From JBJYIN01 sp046237015 (lineage in GTDB: Bacteria; Pseudomonadota; Gammaproteobacteria; Enterobacterales; Enterobacteriaceae): a stretch of DNA of 64,000 nt. The first letter of the stretch is position 1; the number at the start of each line of letters is the position of its first letter. Shown piece after piece: positions 7,304 to 15,082 of the stretch. Under the pieces are notes generated by a model that saw only the letters and a program-made list of their open reading frames with translations, did not search any database and was not told the DNA's origin. The DNA lies in contig NZ_JBJYIN010000010.1 of the NCBI RefSeq assembly GCF_046237015.1, positions 95,024 through 159,023 of the forward strand. The letters run 5' to 3'. Both the position numbers and the translations under genes were made by a program.

Positions 7304-9462
7304 ACGCTGCCTTTAAATTCGGTTTTCAGTTGGGTAAACCAGGCTTTACGCGTTGCCTTGCTGATGTCCTGTTGACCACAGCCGTTATTACCGCTGTGTG
7401 CATAGCAATACATCGCACGATAGAGCGCATAGCTCTTATCTTCCGGCGGCGCTTTGGGATCGGCAATCACCCGAATATAGCCGTCGAGTCGATTATATTT
7501 TGTCCCTTTAAACTGTGTCGGTGCGTCGGTTAATGTCATTAACATCGTGTCCTCGCCCCAGTCATATCCAACATCGTTGCCTGTTCGCAGGAAGAACTCG
7601 CCAAGGCAGTTAATGGCTCGGGCATCGTTCGGGCGTTGATTCAGGGTATTCACCACCTTCTCTAACGCCGGGCATTGGTATCCTTCTTCGGTATCGCTAC
7701 CATCCCAGGAGAAAACAGCCAGATTTTCCTCATTCCAACTGATGTTTTCATTATTCTTTAACGGCGCGATTTCCTTGAGAAGTACGCTGTCTTTCAGATA
7801 GCTGGCGTAGTCAGCATGCGTGAGTGATTTGGTCAGCAGGGTATGCAGTGCGATAGCCTGTTCTTCATGTGACAGTTGGGAGCGGGTTTGCTGGCGCAGT
7901 AGCTCGGCATCGGCAACGGTTTTGAGAACGGCAGAACGAAAACGAAGGTTTTTAACCGGACTGTCTGGAGCAAAAATCCGCTCTGGATGAGAGGATTGCA
8001 CTAACGTTTCGCTCAGCGCCAACTGTAGGAATTGCTGTTGGGTATAATCCGTTTTCAGAGTCAGCAGGTGACGCCAGTGGGCTTCAGCATTATCCCAGCG
8101 GGATAAGTGTTGTAATGCCTGTCCACGTAATACCTGTAGGCTAAAGCGGGTGGTATCCGTCAGATCGGCATCGACGGCCGCGGGGATGATATTCACCACG
8201 GTGCCATAGTCTTTTTGATGATAGAACTGCCAGGCAGCCTGCAAATAGAGGAACTCATTGTTCATGCCTGCTTGCTCAAACAGCGGTTGCTGGGCAACGA
8301 TGTCCTCGGCGGAGAGCTCGGGTAATCTTGACCAACTGCGATGAGGGCGTAGGCGCTTGAGATCCTGTACAAATGTTAGCATCGGGCTTTCTGGTGCTAT
8401 CAGAAAGTTTTGGTTTTCCAGCAGTTTATTATCAATTTCATCGCTGAGTTCCAGCAGGGTAGTGAGGCTATCGGTGTTTGCCATCACCTGTTGGTAAGTT
8501 TTTGATAAATTATCTACGTCGCCAATAATCCAGTAAGCGCGGCGGTAAAGTCCTTTAGCTGAATCGGCATAGCGACCTTGCGGATACGTTGCCAAATAGG
8601 CATCAATATTCTGTATCGTGGCAAATGCGGCATTTTTATCGGCTTTGCTGGCATCAAACATATCGTATTCGTCTAATGCGTTTTGCATGGCCTGATTGAT
8701 TTTTACTCGAATCAGCATGTAGCGCGATGTTTCAGCCACCCACGGCTGAGACGTTTGTATTAACGACTGAAAAAGGTTTTCCGCCTGTTCAAATTGACCG
8801 TCATAGAAATGCTGTGCGCCAATCAGGTAGTGTTTGAGTGCTCCGGCATGGCCTTCCTCCGGAACATTGGCAAGTTCACCCGATAAGGTCGATGCTGTGT
8901 AATCGGCCGTCAGCATATTGGCGCGAGCCTGTGCCAGCAAAGTACGATGGGCATCGGTGAGTTGCTGGTCGGTTTGCAACACATCAAAAAACGCTTCACC
9001 CGTCGTGATGTCATTTGAAATTTGGCGGCCTTCTCCCTCACCGGTAGTTAGCGAGCTCAGCTTTTCCTGTATCGCTGGTGGGAGATGAAGCTGCTGGCCT
9101 TTCTGTTGCAGGGCGCTGATGTTATTGGCTACGGGCGGAGTTGTCTCGGTTGTTACCACGGGTTCGGTCGGTTGGACGGGCGCTTCCGTCGCCGCGACGC
9201 CCATTACACGGTAAGCGGTAAAAGGATCGACTCGAGTGTGTGCCTGTTCAGGCAACGGTTGCGGCAGCGGTAACGCAAGATGGTTACGGCGACTCTGCAA
9301 TAATATTAAGTTGGTGCGCGTGTCGTTCTCTGGAACGAGGTAAGGAAAGGCAAACACGCCGCATTCGGCGTCTGAAAAGCCACAAATATAGTCGCTGGAA
9401 CTGAGTGCATAGCCGCTAAATAATAAGGGGAGCGAACCTGCCAGTAGCGTTATTCCTTTCAT
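7273..9462 (-). CDS. Exported TPR-like protein of unknown function
   Basis: 729 residues, not recognised with certainty. It has an N-terminal Sec-type signal (MKGITLLAGSLPLLFSGYALS) without a lipobox, then a Pro/Thr-rich linker (about 85-115). A long helical region follows with TPR-like pairs, for example YLIGAQHFYDGQFEQAENLF near residue 220 and ALQHLSRWDNAEAHWRHLL near 460. Similar proteins are sometimes annotated as YfiO-like outer-membrane assembly proteins; that is uncertain. The ATG is 34 bases after the cpxA stop with no hairpin between, and it overlaps the DUF3142 gene by 31 bases. A role in envelope maintenance is inferred only from this context. Confidence 0.7.
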   Translation of the reverse strand: MKGITLLAGSLPLLFSGYALSSSDYICGFSDAECGVFAFPYLVPENDTRTNLILLQSRRNHLALPLPQPLPEQAHTRVDPFTAYRVMGVAATEAPVQPTEPVVTTETTPPVANNISALQQKGQQLHLPPAIQEKLSSLTTGEGEGRQISNDITTGEAFFDVLQTDQQLTDAHRTLLAQARANMLTADYTASTLSGELANVPEEGHAGALKHYLIGAQHFYDGQFEQAENLFQSLIQTSQPWVAETSRYMLIRVKINQAMQNALDEYDMFDASKADKNAAFATIQNIDAYLATYPQGRYADSAKGLYRRAYWIIGDVDNLSKTYQQVMANTDSLTTLLELSDEIDNKLLENQNFLIAPESPMLTFVQDLKRLRPHRSWSRLPELSAEDIVAQQPLFEQAGMNNEFLYLQAAWQFYHQKDYGTVVNIIPAAVDADLTDTTRFSLQVLRGQALQHLSRWDNAEAHWRHLLTLKTDYTQQQFLQLALSETLVQSSHPERIFAPDSPVKNLRFRSAVLKTVADAELLRQQTRSQLSHEEQAIALHTLLTKSLTHADYASYLKDSVLLKEIAPLKNNENISWNEENLAVFSWDGSDTEEGYQCPALEKVVNTLNQRPNDARAINCLGEFFLRTGNDVGYDWGEDTMLMTLTDAPTQFKGTKYNRLDGYIRVIADPKAPPEDKSYALYRAMYCYAHSGNNGCGQQDISKATRKAWFTQLKTEFKGSVWAKQLKYYW

Positions 9463-9496
9463 GTTTGTTCCTTGTGTTTACCTAAGCTTAGATTGC

Positions 9497-10867
9497 TTAT
9501 CGCTGATCGAACGGTAACCAGATGATTAACCGCAGGCCACCTAGCGGGCTGTCATCGGCCTTCACCCAACCTTTATGCTGCGTAATCGCGGTTTCGACAA
9601 TCGCCAGTCCCAGACCGGTACCGCCGGATTCACGGTCGCGGGCTTCATCTGTCCGATAAAATGGCCGGAAAATCTGTTCGCGATCTTCTGGACTCACACC
9701 GGGGCCATCATCGTCAACTTTGATCGTGATACCCTGATTATCGACGGAAAACGCAACAGCAATATGATGGTGGGAATAACGTAGCGCGTTACGCACAATG
9801 TTCTCCAGCGCACTTTCTAGGGCATTCGGGTTACCGAAAAGTGTCCATGGCCCTGGCGGATACGTAACCTCCAGCGTTTTCCCCATTTGCTCTGCTTCAA
9901 ATGCGGCATCATCCAGCACATTGCCCCAGAGCTCGTTGGCGCGCAGAAATTCACGCGTCAATTCATTGTTATGCTGGTTGCGCGACAGCACCAGTAGATC
10001 GTTAATCATGCTGTCGAGTCGCTGGGTTTCCATTTCAATACGATTAAGCTCATTCCCCTCTCCCTGTCGTCTGCGTAAAAGCGCGGTAGCCAGTTGTAAG
10101 CGAGTGAGTGGCGTGCGCAGCTCATGCGAAATGTCGGACAGCAGGCGTTGCTGGGCGGTCACCATGCGTTCCAGTGCGCTAACCATTTGGTTAAAGCTGA
10201 CGCCCGTTGCCTGAAATTCCTGTGGCCCGGATTCCAGTTCAGGGTGCTGACGCAGGCTCCCTCTGGCCACTTCATCCGCCGCATTTTTCAGTTTTCGTGC
10301 GGGTTTGGCGAGGCTCCAGGCAAGCCATAACAACAGGGGAGAACTAATTAGCATTGTGAACATCAGCAGCAGCAATGGCCGATCGAACAGCAGGCTAATA
10401 AAGTCCGATTGGAGGCTACTGGCCGGGCGAATCAGATAAAGCTGGTAGTTATCTTCACCATCCCGAATGGAGAACGGCCCCAGCAATTCAACTCGGCCAT
10501 ATTTTTTCTTTTGTGGATGATCGGCATTATCGGAGAGCCCGATAAAGTTACGTACAATTTGTGTTTCATTTTTCTGTGCGCCCAAGACTCGTCCTTCACT
10601 GGTGACCAGTAAGAGGCGTTGCCCCGGCGGGGCCCATTTCTCAATAACCCAGAATAACCTTAGCCACCAGCGCAAATCATTGGCCGGGGTGTTAGCCAGA
10701 TCGGCTTCAATATGCTGTTCCAACATCAGCCCTTGCCGCTGCTCATTTTCCAGCAATGCCGTTAACTGGCGGGAATCCAGTTTGGGCACCATCAGCACCA
10801 GCATGAGAACCAGTGCCAGCGTGAGCCAGAAAATGGCAAAAATTCGTGCGGTCAGGCTGTTAATCAT
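9497..10867 (-). CDS. cpxA: CpxA, envelope-stress sensor kinase
   Basis: Inner-membrane histidine kinase/phosphatase of 456 residues (457 in E. coli). Layout: transmembrane helix 1 (about 8-28), periplasmic sensor domain, transmembrane helix 2 (about 165-185), HAMP, phosphoacceptor His in SHELRTPLTRL near residue 248, then the ATPase with N-box NIVRNALRYS, G1 DDGPGV and G2 GGTGLGLAI. It senses misfolded envelope proteins and phosphorylates CpxR; CpxP binds its periplasmic domain. The start overlaps the cpxR stop by four bases. Two envelope-protein genes follow on the same strand. Confidence 0.97.
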   Translation of the reverse strand: MINSLTARIFAIFWLTLALVLMLVLMVPKLDSRQLTALLENEQRQGLMLEQHIEADLANTPANDLRWWLRLFWVIEKWAPPGQRLLLVTSEGRVLGAQKNETQIVRNFIGLSDNADHPQKKKYGRVELLGPFSIRDGEDNYQLYLIRPASSLQSDFISLLFDRPLLLLMFTMLISSPLLLWLAWSLAKPARKLKNAADEVARGSLRQHPELESGPQEFQATGVSFNQMVSALERMVTAQQRLLSDISHELRTPLTRLQLATALLRRRQGEGNELNRIEMETQRLDSMINDLLVLSRNQHNNELTREFLRANELWGNVLDDAAFEAEQMGKTLEVTYPPGPWTLFGNPNALESALENIVRNALRYSHHHIAVAFSVDNQGITIKVDDDGPGVSPEDREQIFRPFYRTDEARDRESGGTGLGLAIVETAITQHKGWVKADDSPLGGLRLIIWLPFDQR

Positions 10868-11562
10868 GCAGCAGACACCATCAGATAACCGCGTCCGCGT
10901 AAGGTTTTAAACCAGGGGAGCCCATCCTTACGTTCGGGTAACTTGCGGCGCAGATTAGAAATGTGCATATCAATGGCGCGGTCAAATGGCGTCAGACGCT
11001 TACCTAAGACTTCCTGGCTCAGATGTTCGCGTGAAACCACCTGCCCCAGCCGTTGAGCCAGCAGATAAAGCAAGGTAAATTCTGTGCCTGTCAAATCCAG
11101 CACGATGTCGTCAAAACTGGCTTCCTGACGCCCGGGGCTAAGCCGCAAACCATCGACTTCCAGCGTTGGTGCACTGTTTTCGCTGGCCTGTTGCTGATCT
11201 GTCCAGTTTGAACGGCGCAGAATCGCTCGAATACGTGCGACCAATTCACGATCGTTAAACGGTTTTGGCAGATAATCATCCGCGCCCAGTTCCAGACCGA
11301 GTACGCGATCCAGTTCGCTGCCGCGAGCGGTCAACATAATAACCGGTGTCTGGTGTTGCTGGCGTAGCTCTTTTAATGTGTCGATACCATTTTTCTTCGG
11401 CATCATCACATCCAGCAAAAGCAGGTCGATTGTATTATCCAATGCGTTTAACGCTTGCTCGCCATCATAGGCGACCACGACATTAAATCCTTCCATTTCG
11501 AGCAGTTCTTTCAGTAACGATGTCAGCTCTTTATCGTCATCAACCAGCAGGATCTTGTTCAT
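10864..11562 (-). CDS. cpxR: CpxR, envelope-stress response regulator
   Basis: OmpR-family regulator of 232 residues. The receiver domain shows acidic DDD at 8-10, phospho-Asp 51 in LLLLDVMMP, Thr in MLTARG and Lys in LPKPF; the C-terminal winged-helix DNA-binding domain ends FKTLRGRGYLMV. Phosphorylated CpxR binds GTAAA-N5-GTAAA sites, one of which lies between cpxR and cpxP here. A GGAGG precedes the ATG. It is the first gene of a leftward operon with cpxA and probably two downstream envelope genes. Confidence 0.97.
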   Translation of the reverse strand: MNKILLVDDDKELTSLLKELLEMEGFNVVVAYDGEQALNALDNTIDLLLLDVMMPKKNGIDTLKELRQQHQTPVIMLTARGSELDRVLGLELGADDYLPKPFNDRELVARIRAILRRSNWTDQQQASENSAPTLEVDGLRLSPGRQEASFDDIVLDLTGTEFTLLYLLAQRLGQVVSREHLSQEVLGKRLTPFDRAIDMHISNLRRKLPERKDGLPWFKTLRGRGYLMVSAA

Positions 11563-11616
11563 GTTTTATCTACCTCCAGGGGCAAAATACGTCATAGATT
11601 GGCGGTATTCCATGAC

Positions 11617-11631
11617 TTTACGTAGTTTTAC
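11617..11631 (-). promoter_or_regulatory. CpxR-binding box between cpxR and cpxP
   Basis: On the minus strand the sequence reads GTAAA-ACTAC-GTAAA, an exact match to the GTAAA-N5-GTAAA CpxR consensus. It lies 55 bases from the cpxR start and 85 from the cpxP start, so it can serve autoregulation of cpxRA and activation of cpxP. Confidence 0.85.
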
Positions 11632-11715
11632 ATCCTCTGACGCATGTTTGCAGCAAGACAATTAGACTGATGTTCACTGATTCACAGAACAGCATACCAA
11701 AATGGAGCGTTACCG

Positions 11716-12198
11716 ATGCAACAAGCCACGACGCTATCTCTTGCTTCACTGCTAATGCTGAGTGCTTTCACGGCGTTTGCGGCAGATGTCGGGCGTGCGT
11801 CTGTGAATGGCTGGCATCAGGATGACTCTGCCATGAAACGCATGCACGATCAGCAGGCGATGTTTGATGGTGTGAAGTTAACCGAGCAACAACGGCAGCA
11901 AATGCGCGATCTCATGCATCAGGGGCGCCAGGATGTACCGGCGTTTAATGCAGAAGATGTTGAAACGATGCATAACCTGGTGACGGCTGGCGCGTTTGAT
12001 GAAGATGCAGTGCGTAAGCAGATCACTAAAATGATGGAAATACAGGTTGAGCGCCAGGTACAGATGACGCGAGTGCGCAACCAAATGTACAACCTGCTGA
12101 CACCAGAGCAGAAAAATGTTCTGGAGCAGAAACATCAGCAACGAATGCAACAAATGGAGCGGCAGATCTCAATGTTAAATCAGATCCCAGCGCCATGA
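11716..12198 (+). CDS. cpxP: CpxP, periplasmic Cpx inhibitor and chaperone
   Basis: 160 residues with signal peptide MQQATTLSLASLLMLSAFTA (cleavage near AFAA-D). The mature protein carries the two LTxxQ motifs of the CpxP/Spy family: LTEQQRQQMRDLM near residue 55 and LTPEQKNVLEQ near 137. CpxP dimers bind misfolded proteins and hold CpxA inactive; they are degraded under stress. Divergent from cpxR with an exact CpxR box between them. The 3' untranslated region carries the small RNA CpxQ, so one CpxR-driven transcript yields both products. Confidence 0.95.
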   Translation: MQQATTLSLASLLMLSAFTAFAADVGRASVNGWHQDDSAMKRMHDQQAMFDGVKLTEQQRQQMRDLMHQGRQDVPAFNAEDVETMHNLVTAGAFDEDAVRKQITKMMEIQVERQVQMTRVRNQMYNLLTPEQKNVLEQKHQQRMQQMERQISMLNQIPAP

Positions 12199-12220
12199 TT
12201 TGGTCCCAGAGTTAATCCCG

Positions 12221-12268
12221 AGTAGTGAGTGTAGTGTGTAGTGAGAGTAGTAGTCACGTGTAGTAGAT
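12221..12268 (+). repeat. GTAGT-rich low-complexity tract in the cpxP 3' UTR
   Basis: Imperfect short repeats of GTAGT, GTAGTG and GAGTAG units lie between the cpxP stop and the start of CpxQ. I find no hairpin or coding potential in it. Confidence 0.6.
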
Positions 12269-12276
12269 ATACCCTG

Positions 12277-12337
12277 TTTTTCCTTGCCATAGACACCATC
12301 CCTGTCTATTCGCCCTCCATGACGGAGGGCTTTTTTT
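12277..12337 (+). ncRNA. cpxQ: CpxQ, Hfq-dependent sRNA from the cpxP 3' UTR
   Basis: The stretch beginning TTTTTCCTTGCCATAGACAC and continuing CATCCCTGTC matches the conserved seed of CpxQ as I remember it from Salmonella and E. coli. It is followed by a Rho-independent hairpin with a U tail, needed for Hfq binding. In the known system RNase E releases CpxQ from cpxP mRNA, and it represses envelope mRNAs to lower inner-membrane stress. Here the hairpin bases differ (GCCCTCC/GGAGGGC) while the seed is retained. The 5' end is an estimate. Confidence 0.85.
12312..12337 (+). terminator. cpxP/CpxQ Rho-independent terminator
   Basis: Perfect 7-bp stem GCCCTCC/GGAGGGC with a 5-base loop, followed by seven T residues. 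It is also the 3' end of CpxQ. Confidence 0.92.
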
Positions 12338-12395
12338 ATGGGTTTTTTATGAAGGTAGTCCGGTGTCACGGTTTGGTGAATCGCAAAATTTCTTC

Positions 12396-12452
12396 CGATA
12401 TCTGTTATCGTTTGACTTCATAATTTGACTTCATATTGAAAGTCTCTAGAAT
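12396..12452 (+). promoter_or_regulatory. hicAB promoter with direct and inverted repeats
   Basis: A good promoter, TTGACT (12425-12430), 16 bases, TAGAAT (12447-12452), lies ahead of hicA. Its -35 box is inside the second copy of a perfect 12-bp direct repeat TTTGACTTCATA (12411-12422 and 12424-12435). Just upstream is an inverted repeat CGATA-N5-TATCG (12396-12410). This is where a ribbon-helix-helix antitoxin would be expected to bind; binding is inferred. The predicted transcript start near 12459 excludes an upstream ATG at 12451 as the hicA start. Confidence 0.6.
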
Positions 12453-12483
12453 GGCTTTAAAAAGTGACGTCATGAGGCCGGCA

Positions 12484-12759
12484 ATGCAGGAAAAAATAGC
12501 CAGTCTGAGAAAAAAACAGCGGGAAACGCTGAATCAGATTTTTAAGATGCCGGTACTTTCTGGTGTTAAATGGTCAAATATTGAGTCATTGATTACAGCG
12601 TTAGGTGGTGAAATTAAGGAAGGAAGCGGATCGAGAGTGCGGTTTTTACTGAATGGGAGTATTGCTCGATTCCATCGTCCTCATCCTTCACCGGATACAG
12701 ATAAAGGCGCGTTGGTCAGCCTGCGTGAATGGCTGGAAAGCATAGGGGTAAAACCATGA
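12484..12759 (+). CDS. hicA: HicA-family toxin (mRNA interferase)
   Basis: 91 residues from the ATG at 12484, which has GAGG six bases upstream; alternative in-frame ATGs are 12472 and 12451, the latter ahead of the predicted transcript start. The C-terminal 60 residues fit the HicA double-stranded-RNA-binding-like fold: KWSNIESLITALGGEIKEG, then GSRVRFLLNG and FHRPHPSPDTDKGAL. The usual GSH catalytic motif reads GSR, so the catalytic histidine may be one of those in FHRPHP. HicA cleaves mRNAs unless bound by HicB. The stop overlaps the hicB start (ATGA). Confidence 0.85.
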   Translation: MQEKIASLRKKQRETLNQIFKMPVLSGVKWSNIESLITALGGEIKEGSGSRVRFLLNGSIARFHRPHPSPDTDKGALVSLREWLESIGVKP

Positions 12760-13118
12760 CGAAAGCACTCAATACACCAAATACGATGGTTGTTGCTGGG
12801 CAACCAGCCATTATTAGTTATGTCCCTGAAATTGGCATGTTTCGCGGTAAGTTTATTGGCTTATCTGGCTATTGTGACTTTGTGGCCGATAGCATTGATG
12901 GGCTAAAGCGTGAGGGAGAAATCTCACTACGTGAATATCTTGAAGATTGCCAAGAAATCGGAATCGATCCCTATGAACGTGAAGAGAAAGTAAAAACGTT
13001 CACTCTCCGCTACCCTGAATCGTTCGGAGAGCGGTTGAGCATTGCTGCCGCTGAACGTCAGGTTTCAGTGAATGCATTTATCGTCGAAACACTTAGCGAA
13101 CGAATGAAACTTGCTTAA
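12756..13118 (+). CDS. hicB: HicB-family antitoxin
   Basis: 120 residues from ATG 12756, which overlaps the hicA stop by four bases. The N-terminal part (SYVPEIGMFRGKFIGLSG, SIDGLKREGEISLREYLEDC) is the partial RNase H-like HicB fold that caps HicA. The C-terminal part (FTLRYPESFGERLSIAAAE, then VSVNAFIVETLSERM) is a ribbon-helix-helix DNA-binding domain, so HicB should repress its own operon. It matches the long HicB type. Followed by its own terminator and then an ERIC element, so it forms an isolated two-gene cassette. Confidence 0.9.
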   Translation: MTKALNTPNTMVVAGQPAIISYVPEIGMFRGKFIGLSGYCDFVADSIDGLKREGEISLREYLEDCQEIGIDPYEREEKVKTFTLRYPESFGERLSIAAAERQVSVNAFIVETLSERMKLA

Positions 13119-13124
13119 CGATCT

Positions 13125-13145
13125 CCCGCCACGGCGGGTTTTCTT
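13125..13145 (+). terminator. hicAB terminator
   Basis: Hairpin CCCGC-CACG-GCGGG followed by TTTTCTTTT, seven bases after the hicB stop. Confidence 0.75.
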
Positions 13146-13219
13146 TTGGTTCATCTCGACAATAAACGTCTTCACGTTCCCTTCACTTTTGTAGGCGCGA
13201 TCTCGTTTTCCTGGCAATC

Positions 13220-13487
13220 TATACCCAAAATAATTCAAGTTTCAGGACAAAAACAGCAAAGCGTTTTTGAACAGCGCTTGCGCTGGCCCCGAAGGGGTGA
13301 GGCCATAAGGCCGAATAACGCGGCAAGCGAAGGACAAATTCGTCAGGAACGAATTTGACCAGCCTTTGGCTGGCCTCAGGTGAGAGACAGGATGTCTCTC
13401 ATTTCATCCCGATGAGCTTACTTGAGTAAGTGATTCGGGTGACTGAACGCAGCCAACGCACATGCAACTTGAAGTATGACGGGTATA
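13220..13487 (-). repeat. ERIC element, long variant (copy 2)
   Basis: 268-bp element in the opposite orientation to copies 1 and 3, running from TATACCCAAAATAATTCAAG to ACTTGAAGTATGACGGGTATA-type ends. The ERIC centre (GAGCTTACTTGAGTAAGTGA) is near the right end. The extra length is a chain of separate hairpins: CAAAAAC/GTTTTTG (13248-13269), CAGCGC/GCGCTG (13272-13285), CAAATTCGT/ACGAATTTG (13335-13357), CCAGCC/GGCTGG (13359-13373) and TGAGAGACA/TGTCTCTCA (13381-13401). It fills the gap between hicB and agp. Confidence 0.9.
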
Positions 13488-13513
13488 TCAGGTATTCACG
13501 TTGTCCCCATTTA

Positions 13514-14782
13514 TCAGTGCGTCCCTGAAACCAAATCAGAGGTCACTTTCTCAAATGCATCAAATGGACAGAATCCATCGGCATTAATCGGGCAATCTTT
13601 CAATGCCAGCGTGACGCGCTGCGGTGGGTTGTTACGGTTAAGCTGGGCCAGTGTTTTGATTTGATCGGTAGATTGATAAACATATTCCATCTTCAGCCAT
13701 GTTTTGCCGTTGGTTTTATTTTTCCAGCGCTCGAAAACGATTTTTCCGCCAATCGGTGTGGTTTCAAACTGGTTCGGTAATGTATAGGGCTTCACACCCA
13801 AAGCCGAAAACAGCGATGCCACGTTTGAATCATGTCCGACGAGGAAGGTGAATTTGGGTTTGTCTTGTCCGAAAGCATCCTTTAGCGCTTTAACCAGATT
13901 AGCGGAGACCTCTTTAGCGACGACCGGTGAGCTAAATACCACGCTGTTGTAATACTCTTTAATTGAGACTAACGATTCGAACTGCTTATCGTCTTTGATA
14001 CGTCCCCAAGCCACGTTTTCAATCGGTGCACCTTCATAATATTGAAGAATAAATGCATCTGAAATGGAGGTGCCCGTTCTCAATGGGCCTGAAACGCCGG
14101 GTTCCTGGTTAGCCACAATCTTGATTGATGTGGGGATTGCCGTGAGATCGCACTGTTTATCTTCTTTACAGTTGGCGGACTCGCTGTAGCGAATGATTTG
14201 CGCCATTTGCTGATAAGTGGGTTTCAGACGCTCATTCAATCCTTCAAGACCTTTCTCGCCAGCGGTCTTGTTAATGGATTCAATCGCGCGTTGCTTAAAT
14301 TCCGGGCTACCATCGCGGATGATGGGGTTAAAGGTGGCATCCATCGTACCCAATTTTTCTTTATGGGTGACAGGCACGATACAGCCTGGGAAAGCGCCTA
14401 CTGCGAAATACTGTGCGGTGGCTATCGTGCGTTGCAGGCTGTTCGCGTAGAAATAAACATCTTTATCCGTCGGGCAAGTATCGGCAGTCAGCAGATGGTT
14501 ATCGACCAGCCATTCATTAAAATAGTGGCCGAAGTAGGCTTCCAACACGCCGCCGCGGGTCGTCAGCCAGCTACTGGGGGTATCCCACTGTGGCCAGGCT
14601 TCTGGCGTCAATTTACCTAGCGCACTGCTCGGGCTGGCAAGTGGTGCTCTCAATCCATGACGACTAAATACAACGACCTGCTCCAGTGCTAGCTCGTCAT
14701 GACTGTTGTTGTTGGCAAACGTTTCGGTTGAAAACGGTAACAGTAGCGGCAGGCAAAACAGTGCTTTCGTTTTTAGAGACAT
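13514..14782 (-). CDS. agp: Glucose-1-phosphatase / acid histidine phosphatase (Agp-like)
   Basis: Periplasmic histidine acid phosphatase of 422 residues with signal peptide MSLKTKALFCLPLLLPFSTETFA. The N-terminal motif SRHGLRAPLA supplies the nucleophilic His and LVGHDSN the proton donor region. Long stretches track E. coli Agp (ANSLQRTIATAQYF, EPGVSGPLR, TPIGGKIVFERW, CPINADGFCPFDAFE) rather than the phytase AppA, so it should release glucose from glucose-1-phosphate and act on other phosphomonoesters. As I recall E. coli Agp has RHNLRAP; Gly replaces Asn here, as in phytases. Divergent from the DUF4132 gene. Confidence 0.85.
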   Translation of the reverse strand: MSLKTKALFCLPLLLPFSTETFANNNSHDELALEQVVVFSRHGLRAPLASPSSALGKLTPEAWPQWDTPSSWLTTRGGVLEAYFGHYFNEWLVDNHLLTADTCPTDKDVYFYANSLQRTIATAQYFAVGAFPGCIVPVTHKEKLGTMDATFNPIIRDGSPEFKQRAIESINKTAGEKGLEGLNERLKPTYQQMAQIIRYSESANCKEDKQCDLTAIPTSIKIVANQEPGVSGPLRTGTSISDAFILQYYEGAPIENVAWGRIKDDKQFESLVSIKEYYNSVVFSSPVVAKEVSANLVKALKDAFGQDKPKFTFLVGHDSNVASLFSALGVKPYTLPNQFETTPIGGKIVFERWKNKTNGKTWLKMEYVYQSTDQIKTLAQLNRNNPPQRVTLALKDCPINADGFCPFDAFEKVTSDLVSGTH

Positions 14783-15082
14783 TGGGCACTCTCCTCGTTG
14801 ATGACCAGTTATTTCTTAATGTAAAAAAAGAAAATGCTATAAAACCCAGAATATTTTGGTTAATAGCATCTATTTATTTTGTGCCTAAGAGGGGATTCAT
14901 GACAGTTTGAAACAGGACTGAATCATTAAACTGTGATTCAAACCACGCAATGTCTGTTTCTGGAGATCAGATCGGCCGGGATTTTAAAGTTTGCAGAAAA
15001 AACACGGTTTTAAAAATTGTGAAGGGATACAAACCATGTTAAAAAAGCACGATTTATTATCGATATATCATTAGGGACAGAT
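14783..15082. other. Intergenic region between agp and the DUF4132 gene
   Basis: 300 bases without a gene. It must hold the divergent promoters for agp and the five-gene yeh-like cluster. It is AT-rich, with TTGAAA at 14907 and palindromic TATCGATATA at 15059-15068, but I see no convincing promoter pair or terminator. Confidence 0.5.

Noticed and set aside
12241..12423. 60-residue frame downstream of cpxP
   Set aside because: It runs through the CpxQ sRNA and its terminator, so coding is implausible.
13146..13358. 70-residue frame after hicB
   Set aside because: Lies inside the ERIC element; repeats of this kind give chance frames.
13220..13487. CRISPR or IS origin for the palindromic region after hicB
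   Set aside because: The palindromes are not regularly spaced identical repeats and no transposase is present; the ends are ERIC ends.
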